Position numbers and translations under genes: made by a program. Positions 24,124 to 32,880 of a stretch of DNA of 57,474 nt are shown here, in pieces. The stretch covers positions 1-57,474 of the forward strand of contig JAFGAW010000279.1 of assembly GCA_016933475.1 (NCBI GenBank), read 5' to 3'. Numbering within the stretch: the stretch's first letter is position 1; every line of letters starts with the position of its first letter. The stretch comes from Thermoleophilia bacterium (GTDB lineage: Bacteria > Actinomycetota > Thermoleophilia > UBA2241). The notes beneath the pieces were generated by a model, which saw only the letters and a program-made list of their open reading frames with translations, did not search any database and was not told where the DNA came from.

Positions 24124-26971
24124 ACTCTGCCCAGTCCCCCACCCTCTGCGCCTCGAGCGCCGCGTCGTACTGCTGGTTGGCCTGCTCGATGAGCTGGGTG
24201 ACGGTGGCCGTCGCGCCGGGTGGCGTCTCGCCGGGGGCTTCACCGTCGGGCGCTTCACCGTCGGGCTGCTCGCCGTCGACCGGGCCGCCCACGGCCTCCT
24301 GGCCCTCCTCGGGCAGTGTGCCGAAGATGTCGGTGAGCGCCTCGCCCAGCGTGTTCTGCATGCTCACCGACTGGGAGGCCTGCACGCCCTCGGCCGCCGG
24401 CGCGCGGTAGAAGACGATGACGCGCTTGAGCTGCGGCAGCCGGGTCGACTCGGCCTCCAGGTAAAGCGGCTGCACGTAGAGGATCGAGTCGGCGACGGGC
24501 ACGACCAGCAGGTTGCCCATGATCACGTTGGAGCCCTGCTGGTTCCAGAGCGTGCGCTGGGCCGAGATTGCCGGGTCGGCGTTGATCGTCGCCTCGACTT
24601 GGCTGGGCCCGAACTGGGTGATCCCCTCGGGGAAGACGTAGTTGATCGAGGTGCCGTAATTGGGCGTATCGGAGCGGGCTCCGAGCCACGCCACCATGTT
24701 CGGCCGCTCGTTCGGGTTGAACGGGATGATCTGCAGGTACTCGTCGCGGTCTTCGTCGGGCAAGCGCATGATGACGTAGTAGCCGCGCATACGCCCCTCG
24801 CCGCCCATCTCCTCGAGCACGGGAATCTGCCACTGGTCGCCCTTGTTGTAGAGCACGTCGGGGCTCTCCACGTGGTACGTCGTCCAAGCCTCGGCCTGGA
24901 CGTTGAAGAGGTCTTCGGGGTAACGCACGTGGCTCATCAGGTCGGCGGACATCTCGTCCCGCGACACGAAGAGATCGGGGAAGACGGCACGATATGCCTT
25001 AAGGACCGGATCCTCATCGTCGAAGACGTGGAACCTCACCGAGCCGTCATAGGCGTCGACCACGACCTTCACCGAGTTGCGCACGTAGTTGGCGAGGCCG
25101 GTCGGCTGCGAGTACGGGAACCGCTCGGTGGTCGTGTAGGCATCGATGATCCAGACGAGGCGGCCTTCGGAGATGACCATGTAAGGGTCGTTGTCGTAGG
25201 TGAGGAAAGGCGCCAGGCGCTCGACGCGGCTCATGATGTCGTTACGGATGATGATGCGGCTGTCGTCGCGGATCGCCGAGGTGGTGAAGAACTTGATGGT
25301 GCCGAAGTTCCAGCCGAAGGCGAGCCGCCGAAGGAAGGGCGAGATCTCGATGCCGCCGGTGCCCTCGTACTCGGTGAAGACGTCGCCCGCCGACCCCGGG
25401 TAGTCGAACTCGCGCTCGGTCGTGCGCACGAGCTTGTAGTCGGCCGGCGTCTCGCCGAAGTAGATGCGCGGCTGCTCGATCTCGAGGCCCTCGACGGCGC
25501 GCGCCGGGACGTCCTGGATGAGGAAGTCGGGCGAGCCGTCGGCAAGGACCTGGTTCACCGCCGACATCGCCACACCGAAGCCGTGCGTGTAGGTGATGTG
25601 CTCGTTGACCCAGGTGCGCGCCTGTGGCGGCAGGCCCTCGAGGTTCAGTTCACGCGCGGCCAGCATCGTCTGGCGGTAGACGCCGTCGATGGTGTAGCGA
25701 TCGATGTCGACGTTGAGGAACGCGTAGTAGGGGCGCAGCTGCTGGAGTTGTGTGTAGCTGCGCCGCAGGGTCTCCGGGTCCCAGAGGCGGATGTTGCGCA
25801 GGGTGCCGGGGTCGTCGGCCAGGTCCTGGGAGTCGAGACGGCGCGCCGCAGGGAAGTCCTTCTGCTCGATGATGTCGAGGTTGAAGGCCGCGCGAGTGGC
25901 CTCGAGGTTACGCGTGATGTAGGGCCGCTCCCGGGCGAGCTCGTTGGGGTTGACGACCAACTGCTGCACGATCGCCGGCACGGCGCCACGAAGCACGACG
26001 AGGGCGACGACCCACACGGCCAGGGCGATGACCGGCCACAACTGACGCCGGCGCCAGACGTTGACGACGAGCAGCACCGCGAGGGCGAGGGCCAGCACGA
26101 GGGTGATGCGCGCCACGGGCAGCCGCACGTTGACGTCGGTCCAGGTCGCACCGAAGACGACGCCGCCCGGGCTGACGAGCAGATCCCAGGCCTTGAAGAG
26201 CTGGCCGACGCCGACGAGGGCGAAGACGGCGGCGAAGAGGGCCGACAGGTGGGCGACCGCGCGCCCGCCGAGCTTGATGTCGACGTTCGGGCGCTGGGGC
26301 GCAGCGACTGGGCCGTCGGCCGGCCGCGCCCTGCCCGCGTCGACGGTGTACTCGATGCCGCCCAGCACCAGGTGGACGATGCCGGCGGCGATGATGGCGG
26401 CCACGACGGCGCCGATCAGCAAGGTGAGAGCCGCCTGCAGCGCAGGCAGGCTGAAGACGTAGAAGGCGACGTCACGGCCGAACTGGGGGTCTGTCGCGCC
26501 CCACTCGTCGGCGCGCCACGCCAGAGCGTAGACCAGCCAGTCGGCGGACACGGAGTACCCGACCACCGCGCCGACGACGAGGGCGACCGCAGGCCCCGCC
26601 CGGCGAACGAGCTTCTTGAGCCGTTCGTCGCCGGGCTCGAGCAGGTCGCCCTCCTCGCTGACCCGTGGGTAGTCGGGAGCGAGCCGGCGGGCGATTTCGA
26701 TGTTGAGGTAGACGATGGCGAAGAAGAAGACGCCCACGACGAGCGCGACCACGACACGCCACGAGATCGCCGTCCAGAAGACCGCCCGCTGCCCGACCTC
26801 GTCGAACCAGAGCCAGTCGATGTAGAGGCCGACGAGGCGGCTCAGGAGGAAGACGCCGACCACGAGGACTGCGACGACGGCACCGAGGACCAGGCGTCTG
26901 CGGCGATCGCGCGCACTCGTGGCGCTCTTCTTGGGCCGGCCCCGCGGGGGGAAGTCGTGTACGGTCGCCAC
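24065..26971 (-). CDS. UPF0182 family large membrane protein
   Basis: 968 residues if started at the GTG at 26971; the open frame extends to a TTG at 27004. Seven or so membrane helices occupy the first 330 residues, beginning RRRLVLGAVVAVLVVGVFLL and including the family's LYIDWLWFDEVG. The large C-terminal part is extracytoplasmic and carries DUF/UPF0182 blocks such as THGFGVAMSAVNQV and RMRGYYVIMRLPDEDRDEYL. An acidic Gly/Pro/Glu linker and a Gln/Leu-rich coiled tail end the protein. The function of the family is unknown; it is common in actinobacteria and cyanobacteria. It ends in TAG, and its 3' end has been duplicated. Confidence 0.9.
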   Translation of the reverse strand: MATVHDFPPRGRPKKSATSARDRRRRLVLGAVVAVLVVGVFLLSRLVGLYIDWLWFDEVGQRAVFWTAISWRVVVALVVGVFFFAIVYLNIEIARRLAPDYPRVSEEGDLLEPGDERLKKLVRRAGPAVALVVGAVVGYSVSADWLVYALAWRADEWGATDPQFGRDVAFYVFSLPALQAALTLLIGAVVAAIIAAGIVHLVLGGIEYTVDAGRARPADGPVAAPQRPNVDIKLGGRAVAHLSALFAAVFALVGVGQLFKAWDLLVSPGGVVFGATWTDVNVRLPVARITLVLALALAVLLVVNVWRRRQLWPVIALAVWVVALVVLRGAVPAIVQQLVVNPNELARERPYITRNLEATRAAFNLDIIEQKDFPAARRLDSQDLADDPGTLRNIRLWDPETLRRSYTQLQQLRPYYAFLNVDIDRYTIDGVYRQTMLAARELNLEGLPPQARTWVNEHITYTHGFGVAMSAVNQVLADGSPDFLIQDVPARAVEGLEIEQPRIYFGETPADYKLVRTTEREFDYPGSAGDVFTEYEGTGGIEISPFLRRLAFGWNFGTIKFFTTSAIRDDSRIIIRNDIMSRVERLAPFLTYDNDPYMVISEGRLVWIIDAYTTTERFPYSQPTGLANYVRNSVKVVVDAYDGSVRFHVFDDEDPVLKAYRAVFPDLFVSRDEMSADLMSHVRYPEDLFNVQAEAWTTYHVESPDVLYNKGDQWQIPVLEEMGGEGRMRGYYVIMRLPDEDRDEYLQIIPFNPNERPNMVAWLGARSDTPNYGTSINYVFPEGITQFGPSQVEATINADPAISAQRTLWNQQGSNVIMGNLLVVPVADSILYVQPLYLEAESTRLPQLKRVIVFYRAPAAEGVQASQSVSMQNTLGEALTDIFGTLPEEGQEAVGGPVDGEQPDGEAPDGEAPGETPPGATATVTQLIEQANQQYDAALEAQRVGDWAEYGRQLDALEQTLQQLQSLQ

Positions 26972-26977
26972 CTCCCC

Positions 26978-27004
26978 ATTATGCCAGACTCCGGCTGATC
27001 TCAA
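26978..27004 (-). promoter_or_regulatory. Probable promoter of the UPF0182 gene (leaderless)
   Basis: On the minus strand, TTGAGA (27004-26999), 15 bases, then CATAAT (26983-26978). Six bases separate the -10 from the GTG at 26971, so transcription would begin at or near the start codon. Confidence 0.45.
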
Positions 27005-27116
27005 GCCTTGGGGTCATCGGTGAGGGCTCGCGGGCCGCAGAGAACCGGGCCGCGGCGGTGGATCGGACGGCGGCGCAGCGGCCTGCGGCGATACAGCCCG
27101 CGGCAGCCGCGGGGCG

Positions 27117-29171
27117 CTACTGCGAGTCGACCTCCGCGGTGCGCACCATGCTGGTGAAGCGCTGCACCATGCGCGGGTCGTACTCGCGTGAGGCCTCGCC
27201 CCGCAGGCGGTCGAGGCCGGTCCCGTTGCCCTCGTGGAACCCGCGACAGACCGCGAACGCGCGCGCCACCCGCGGGATCGCGACACCCCGGCGACCCTCG
27301 GGGTAGCCTCCACCGTCCCAGCGCTCGCTGCCGTACAGGAGCGCGTCGAAGGCGTTCTGGCGGACCTCGTCGGCCGCCGGCCCGGGCTCGGCCACGGTCT
27401 CGCCGAGGATCGTCTGGACCTCGTCACTCACCCGCCCGCCCGATTCGTAGACGGCCAGAGCGGTGATGAGCCCCGCCGCCTCCTCGTCGGAGAGCCCGAG
27501 GCGGTCGGCGAAGCGACGCCCGAGCGCCACGAGGTCGCCGTCGAGAGCCGAGACGGCCGCCGTCTTGTCCTCGCTGAACAGGCAGACGCGGTTGCGCCCG
27601 CGGGCCTTGGCACGCAGCAGGGCCGCGTCGGCCGCGCCGAGCACTCCGTCGGTGTCGCGGGCCGACTCCGGGAACGACGCCACGCCGACCGATACGGTGA
27701 CGCGGAGGTCGCGCCCGCCGACGCCGACGGCGGCGACCTCGGCGCGCACACGCTCGGCCACGACCTGGGCCTCGGAGAGGCTCGTCTTCGGCAGGATCAT
27801 GACGAACTCCTCGCCCCCGTAGCGGGCAAGGTAGTCAGACTCGCGCGAGCAGCGCTTGAGCGCCGCGGCCACCTCACGCAGCACGTCGTCACCCTTCTGG
27901 TGCCCGATCGTGTCGTTCACGGCCTTGAAGTGGTCGAGGTCCATCATCAGCAGGCAGAAGGTCTCGCCGTAGCGCTCGGCCCGGCTGACGGCGGCGCGGA
28001 GCTCGTCCTGGAAGTGGCGGTAGTTGTGCAGCCCGGTCAGCCCGTCGCTGATCGCCTGCCGCTCCATCTCCTCGTAGCTCAGGGCGTTCTGGATGGCGAT
28101 TGCGGCGAAGTTGGCGAACAGCCTCACCGTCTCGAGCTCGTGCTCTTCGAAGACCCGACCGAAGAGCCGGTCGACGGTGAGGACCCCGGTGACCTTGCCG
28201 CGCACGTTGAGCGGCACGACGATCGACGCCTGCGGCTCCATCTCCGTGCCGGGGACGACGACGCCGCGCGGGTCTTTGGTCATGTCGTTGACGAGCTGGG
28301 CCTCGTTGTGGCTCACGACCCACCCGGTGACGCCTACGTCAAGCGGGCTCCTGAAATCGAGCATCACCTCGGCGTTCTCGTCGCGCGCGTAGATCGGGAC
28401 CAGTTCGTTGCGGGCCTCGTCGACCAGCCGGATGTCCATGGTGTCGAAGTCGACGATGCCTTTGAGCATGGTCGTGAGCTGCGGCAGGACGCTCTCCTGG
28501 TCGAGGGTGGAGAGCAGGACCGTGCTGAGATCGTGGAGGTCGTGCCACAGGGCGAGCTGGCGGGCGAGCTCGGCGCTCGTCTTCTCGAGCTCTTCCCACT
28601 GGCGGGCGTTCTCGATCGCCATCGCCGCGTGAGCCGCGAACACGTCGAGCGACTTGACCAGCTCGAGCGAGGGCTGGGCGCGGTCGACGGGGTCGTACAG
28701 GTCGAGCACCCCGAGCAGGCAATGGTGTTTGTCGAACAGTGGCAGGAACAGTGCATCCTCGGGGTGGAACTCGTCGTCCTGGCGCTCGCCGAGGTCGAGG
28801 GACGGGAGGTAGTGGAGCTGCTCGGGAGTCCAGTCGTGGCGCCGGTGATCGACGTAGAAGGACGAGCCCATCTGGAACTTCTCGAGCAGGAGCTCGTCCC
28901 AGATGCGCTGCGGGACCGGCCGCGAGAAGACGAGCTCGTCGTAGTCGGGCCGCTCGCTCACCGTCCCCAAGGCGCGGAACTCATCGGACCCCGGCTCGCG
29001 CAGGTAGAGGGTCGCCTCGCGGAAGCCGAAGGTCTCGGAGACGGCGGTGACGATGACGCGCACGACCTCGTGCAGCTCGAGGCTGCTCTGCAGATCGTTG
29101 GCGAGCTTGATGAGGCTGCGCAGCAGTTCGAGCTCGCCACGCTCGGACTTGCGGCTCTTCGCACCGAACAC
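27117..29171 (-). CDS. GAF-GAF-GGDEF diguanylate cyclase with degenerate HD-GYP-like tail
   Basis: 684 residues from GTG at 29171 with GGAGAGAGG upstream. GAF domains lie at about 30-190 and 215-365. The GGDEF domain (about 375-535) has an intact active site, GGEEF at 452-456, and the product-inhibition I-site RESD at 443-446, so it should make cyclic di-GMP and be feedback-inhibited. The last 130 residues resemble an HD-GYP phosphodiesterase (SERWDGGGYPEGRRG, IPRVARAFAVCRGF), but the catalytic HD residues are not visible. This end may therefore only bind ligand or be structural. No membrane segment, so it is a cytoplasmic sensor of an unknown small molecule. It ends in TAG. Confidence 0.85.
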   Translation of the reverse strand: MFGAKSRKSERGELELLRSLIKLANDLQSSLELHEVVRVIVTAVSETFGFREATLYLREPGSDEFRALGTVSERPDYDELVFSRPVPQRIWDELLLEKFQMGSSFYVDHRRHDWTPEQLHYLPSLDLGERQDDEFHPEDALFLPLFDKHHCLLGVLDLYDPVDRAQPSLELVKSLDVFAAHAAMAIENARQWEELEKTSAELARQLALWHDLHDLSTVLLSTLDQESVLPQLTTMLKGIVDFDTMDIRLVDEARNELVPIYARDENAEVMLDFRSPLDVGVTGWVVSHNEAQLVNDMTKDPRGVVVPGTEMEPQASIVVPLNVRGKVTGVLTVDRLFGRVFEEHELETVRLFANFAAIAIQNALSYEEMERQAISDGLTGLHNYRHFQDELRAAVSRAERYGETFCLLMMDLDHFKAVNDTIGHQKGDDVLREVAAALKRCSRESDYLARYGGEEFVMILPKTSLSEAQVVAERVRAEVAAVGVGGRDLRVTVSVGVASFPESARDTDGVLGAADAALLRAKARGRNRVCLFSEDKTAAVSALDGDLVALGRRFADRLGLSDEEAAGLITALAVYESGGRVSDEVQTILGETVAEPGPAADEVRQNAFDALLYGSERWDGGGYPEGRRGVAIPRVARAFAVCRGFHEGNGTGLDRLRGEASREYDPRMVQRFTSMVRTAEVDSQ

Positions 29172-29439
29172 GTCGTACCCTCTCTCCCCGTGCCGCCGCC
29201 CGCGACCCCACCCCGTCTAGTTTACCCGCAGGGGAGGCGGGGACGGTGACTGGTTCTCTCACGTCATATTGTCGACGGCTGGGTGGTGCAGCTTAACGTG
29301 GCCGAGGCCTGATGTGTGTGTCGGCGCGCAGGTACGCCCGGCGTGGACACGCGAGCGGCGAGTGGGCGGGGCAGTCGGCGGCCGCTGTCAGGGGAGCGGG
29401 GGGGCGGCGCTCCGGTCGCCGCCGCACCCCGCCGACGCG

Positions 29440-30279
29440 TCAATCCCCGTCGTACGGGGCGAGCTTGAGGATTCGGCGCGCCTCGTCCGGAGTCGCGCAC
29501 TCTCGGCCCCACTCGGCGGCGAGGCGCGCGACGCGCGCCACGAGCTGGGCGTTGCCCTCGGCGAGCACACCCTTGTGGTAGAAGATGTTGTCCTCGAGCC
29601 CGAGGCGCACGTTGCCGCCCAGCGCGAGCGCCGTCATCGTCACCGGCATGTGCCAGCGGCCGATGCCGGTCGCCGTCCAGGTCGAGGTCTCCGCGGGGAT
29701 GCGGTCGACGAGGAAGGCGAGGTTGCGCGGCTCGCCGGTCATCGAGCCCGGCACGCCGAGCACGAAGTCCCAATGCATGAGCGGGCCCGCCGGGCCGAAC
29801 TGCTTCACCAAGCGCAGCGCGTTCTCGATCTGGCCGGCCTCGAAGATCTCGAACTCGGGGCGCACGCCCTTGGCCTGCATGCGCGTGTAGAACTCGCGCA
29901 TCAAGGCCGTGTCGTTGAAGAAGACCTCGTCGCCGAAGTTCGCCGTACCGGTCGTGAGCGAGGCCATCTCGGGATCGAGCTCGAGCGGCTGCAGGCGTTC
30001 GTCGGCGGTCATGCCCATGGCGCCGCCGGTGGACGTCTGGACGATGATGTCGGTGCGCGTGCGGATCTCGGTGAGGGCGGCGGCGAAGACGTCCTTGTCC
30101 TGGGTCGGGCTGCCGTCGGGCCGGCGCACGTGCAGGTGGTAGATGGCGGCGCCGGCTTCGCGACAGCGGGCCGCATCCTCGCCGATCTCCTGTGCCGATA
30201 TGGGCAGGTTCGGCTGCGCCTCCCTCGTCGTCTCGGCGCCGACGCCGGCGACGGTGATGATCAGCTTGTCCATCGTCAT
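29440..30279 (-). CDS. kce: Beta-keto acid cleavage enzyme, Kce-like (3-keto-5-aminohexanoate cleavage)
   Basis: 279 residues from ATG at 30279; a second ATG at 30273 is better spaced from the G-rich ribosome site. It is a full DUF849/BKACE protein. Zinc ligands are visible as His48 and His50 (IYHLH) and Glu229 (LGLEDN). Glu16 in GAETTR and Asp230 correspond, by comparison with characterised Kce, to the residues that hold the substrate's amino group. The family condenses a beta-keto acid with acetyl-CoA to give acetoacetate and a new acyl-CoA, and in lysine fermentation acts on 3-keto-5-aminohexanoate. It is 81 bases after an aminotransferase gene with a hairpin between, and lies at the end of the methyltransferase/KamA run. 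Retention of both amino-binding residues favours an amino-substituted substrate. Confidence 0.85.
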   Translation of the reverse strand: MTMDKLIITVAGVGAETTREAQPNLPISAQEIGEDAARCREAGAAIYHLHVRRPDGSPTQDKDVFAAALTEIRTRTDIIVQTSTGGAMGMTADERLQPLELDPEMASLTTGTANFGDEVFFNDTALMREFYTRMQAKGVRPEFEIFEAGQIENALRLVKQFGPAGPLMHWDFVLGVPGSMTGEPRNLAFLVDRIPAETSTWTATGIGRWHMPVTMTALALGGNVRLGLEDNIFYHKGVLAEGNAQLVARVARLAAEWGRECATPDEARRILKLAPYDGD

Positions 30280-30315
30280 CCCCCCCCTGCTCAGTCGGAC
30301 TGCGGCGGGCCGGCG

Positions 30316-30354
30316 GTGACGGGGCGGGCCGGCTGTGCCGGCCCGCCCCGTCAC
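30316..30354 (-). terminator. 18-bp perfect hairpin between aminotransferase and kce
   Basis: Left arm 30316-30333, loop TGT, right arm 30337-30354. It may attenuate read-through from the aminotransferase gene into the Kce-like gene. Confidence 0.55.
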
Positions 30355-30360
30355 CCGGGG

Positions 30361-31629
30361 TCACGCGCCGTAAGGATACTCCTGCGCCACGTAAGCGAGG
30401 CTCTCCTCGACCACCTCGAGCGCCCGCGCCAGATCCTCCTCGGTGTGCCGGTAGGCGATGTACCAATGGTGGTACGGCTGCACGAAGAGGCCGCGACGGA
30501 TGCACTGCGTGTAGAACTCGGTGCGCCGCTCCTTGTAGTGGTCGTCGACCTTGTCGAAGGTGAGGAACGGCATGGGCGGGATGCCGCTCTTGGTGACCGG
30601 CACGCCGGAGGCGTCGACGATCTCGCCGAGGCGCTCGAGGAAGCGCGTGCCGCGCTCCCAGATCACGTTCTGCACGTCCTCGCGCTCGAGGATGTCCATG
30701 CACTTCATGGCGGCGACCATCTCGAGGCTGTTGGGGAAGAACGTCGAGCTGAGGAAGGCGACCTTCTCGTACATCGAGAGGACCTCGCGCTTGCCGACCA
30801 CGGCGGCGATCGGGTAGCCGTTGGCCATCGCCTTGCCCACGGTCGTCAGGTCCGGCGTGACGCCGTAGCGCTGCTGGGCGCCGCCCATGGCGACGCGGAA
30901 GCCGGTGCGGATCTCGTCGAAGATGAGGACGGCGCCGTTCTTGTGGGCGACGTCCTTGACCTTCTCGAGGTAGCCCTCGGGCGGCGGGATGATCGGCAGC
31001 GCCATCGGGTGCCCGACCGGGGTGATGATGACGGTCGCGATCTCCCCCGGGTTCTCGGCGAAGACCCGCTCGAGGTCGGCGATATCGCCGTACACGAACT
31101 CTTTGGTGAGGTCCTGGACGGCCTGCGGGATGCCGCCCTTGACCTCGACACACCAGTCACCCCAGCCGTGGTAGCCGCAGCGCGCGATCTTGTCGCGGCC
31201 GGTGTAGGCGCGGGCGGCGCGCACGGCGGCGTTGGTCGCGTCGGAGCCCGTCTTGACGATCATCGTCTGCTCGCCGCAGGGGAGGACCTCGACGAGGCGC
31301 TCCTCGAGCTCGTTCTGAACGGGCTGCACCAGGCTGAAACAGAAGCCCTGGTCCATGCGTGCCTTGACCGCCTCGTTGATCTCGGGCTCGACGTAGCCGA
31401 GGATGATCGGCCCGTAGGCGCAGAGCATGTCGATGTACTCGTTGCCGTCGACGTCGAAGATGTGCCCACCCTTGCCGTGCGTGATGAACACCGGGTACTC
31501 GCCGACCACGAAGTTGTACGGTCGCCGGATGCCGCCGACGCCGCCGGGCGTGAGACGGTAGGCGTCCTCGAGCATGCTCATCGACTTCGCGAGCTCGAGC
31601 TTGGGGGCGCTCTCGACGGGCTTCTTCAT
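30361..31629 (-). CDS. Class III aminotransferase, glutamate-1-semialdehyde aminomutase-like
   Basis: 422 residues; ATG at 31629 follows AAAGGAG. Fold-type I PLP enzyme: the cofactor Asp238 in LIFDEIRTGFR, the Schiff-base Lys266 in TTVGKAMANGYP, and the N-terminal pattern DGNEYIDMLCAYGPIILGY. It resembles the glutamate-1-semialdehyde 2,1-aminomutase group, which also contains beta-amino acid and omega-amine transaminases. A heme-pathway role is unlikely because it stands next to a beta-keto acid cleavage enzyme and downstream of lysine 2,3-aminomutase. A more natural job is removing the 3-amino group from a beta-amino acid such as beta-lysine to give the beta-keto acid for Kce; this is inference from context. 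Confidence 0.82.
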   Translation of the reverse strand: MKKPVESAPKLELAKSMSMLEDAYRLTPGGVGGIRRPYNFVVGEYPVFITHGKGGHIFDVDGNEYIDMLCAYGPIILGYVEPEINEAVKARMDQGFCFSLVQPVQNELEERLVEVLPCGEQTMIVKTGSDATNAAVRAARAYTGRDKIARCGYHGWGDWCVEVKGGIPQAVQDLTKEFVYGDIADLERVFAENPGEIATVIITPVGHPMALPIIPPPEGYLEKVKDVAHKNGAVLIFDEIRTGFRVAMGGAQQRYGVTPDLTTVGKAMANGYPIAAVVGKREVLSMYEKVAFLSSTFFPNSLEMVAAMKCMDILEREDVQNVIWERGTRFLERLGEIVDASGVPVTKSGIPPMPFLTFDKVDDHYKERRTEFYTQCIRRGLFVQPYHHWYIAYRHTEEDLARALEVVEESLAYVAQEYPYGA

Positions 31630-31842
31630 CTGGGCTCCTTTCGACCGCGGGCGCGGAGAGGGTCAGGGTAGCGCGGAGCGGGGGACCCGCTGCGCGGGGC
31701 CCGGAGGACGCAGACGGATGGGAAGCTGCGCCGCATGGTGTACCTCCTCGGCCGGCCGCGGGCCGCCCTGCCCGCGCGCCGCGCGGGAGCGCGGCCGGCG
31801 CGCCGCGCGCCCGCCGAGGGCGGGCGCGCTACCGGCCCCAGC

Positions 31843-32880
31843 CTATCGAATCGGCGGCGCCTTGGCATCCCCGGTGAGGGGCGCAGCCGCCCCCGTCCCG
31901 GTGCCCGCCGCGCCCCCTGTGCCCGCCTCGGGCCCTGCGGCCACCTCGAGCGGCGGCCTCCCGGGTTCGGGTGCCACATCGGCGGCCCCGTAGCGCACGA
32001 TGAGCAGACCGGCCGCCACGATGAGCGCGCCGCCGCCGAGCGTGGTCACGGCCGGCGTCTCGCCGAGTAGCACGAGCGCGTAGAGCGGCGCGCTCACAGG
32101 CTCCAGGTAGCCGAGGATCGAGGCGTGCTCGACCCGCACGCGGCGCACGCCCTCGATGTAGAGCATGTAGGCGAGCGCGGTGGCGAAGAGGCCCATCGCT
32201 ACCGCCGAGACCCAGTCGCGTTGCGTGAGACCCTGGTCCATGCCCGCCGCCTGCCAGAGCGCCAGCGGCAGCAGGAAGACGATGACGCACGTCAACTCGA
32301 CCAGCACGATGGTCGAGCTGCGCACCTGGCGCGAGACCGACTTCACGATCAGCTGGTAAGCGGCGAAGAGGAGCCCGGTGGCGACTCCGCAGGCGAGCCC
32401 GGCAAGCGACACGTCACCGGCGCCGACGAAGGCCGGCAACAGGATCGCGACCATGCCGGCCAGTGCGACGACGAGGGCCGGCGCCACGATGCGGTCGGGC
32501 CGCTGCCCCATGATGCGCGGCGCCAGGAGGGCGACGTACACCGGGGCCATGAAGAGCAGGAACATGCCGATCGCCACATCTGTGAGCCGCAGAGTGACGA
32601 AGAAGAGCAGCAGGCAGGTCGGACTGATGACCCCCATCAGGAGAAGCCGGCCTCGCACCGCGCACGCACGGAGCTCGGTGAACGTCGCGCGCCGCGCGAA
32701 CAGTGCGCCGAGCACCGCCACCGCGATCGCCATGCGCACGACGATGAGGACGCTCTCGGGGGCGTCGGCGTACCGCACCAGCGCCCCGATCGATCCCCAG
32801 ACGAGGTAGGTGACGGCCAGCAGGGCGTAGCCCTCGAGCATGACGGGCGTCCGTCGTCCACCCTGAGCCGCGACCGTCAT
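31843..32880 (-). CDS. EamA/DMT-family transporter (copy 1)
   Basis: 345 residues, ATG at 32880 overlapping the stop of the upstream EamA gene (ATGA). About ten hydrophobic helices form two EamA repeats, with the conserved GYLEPVSAPLYALVLLGE near the end of the second. A Gly/Ala/Pro-rich tail of about 40 residues follows the last helix. Drug/metabolite family members export amino acids, amines or metabolites across the cytoplasmic membrane. Co-location with methyltransferase and lysine genes suggests export of an amino compound. It ends in TAG. Confidence 0.82.
   Translation of the reverse strand: MTVAAQGGRRTPVMLEGYALLAVTYLVWGSIGALVRYADAPESVLIVVRMAIAVAVLGALFARRATFTELRACAVRGRLLLMGVISPTCLLLFFVTLRLTDVAIGMFLLFMAPVYVALLAPRIMGQRPDRIVAPALVVALAGMVAILLPAFVGAGDVSLAGLACGVATGLLFAAYQLIVKSVSRQVRSSTIVLVELTCVIVFLLPLALWQAAGMDQGLTQRDWVSAVAMGLFATALAYMLYIEGVRRVRVEHASILGYLEPVSAPLYALVLLGETPAVTTLGGGALIVAAGLLIVRYGAADVAPEPGRPPLEVAAGPEAGTGGAAGTGTGAAAPLTGDAKAPPIR

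Noticed and set aside
24056..26998. A 980-residue plus-strand open frame opposite UPF0182
   Set aside because: Shadow of the UPF0182 gene; composition is Asp/Val/His/Arg-rich without recognisable domains.
30361..31629. The class III aminotransferase as HemL of heme synthesis
   Set aside because: Context is beta-keto acid and lysine metabolism, no heme genes are adjacent, and the family includes many beta-amino acid transaminases. HemL remains possible but less likely.
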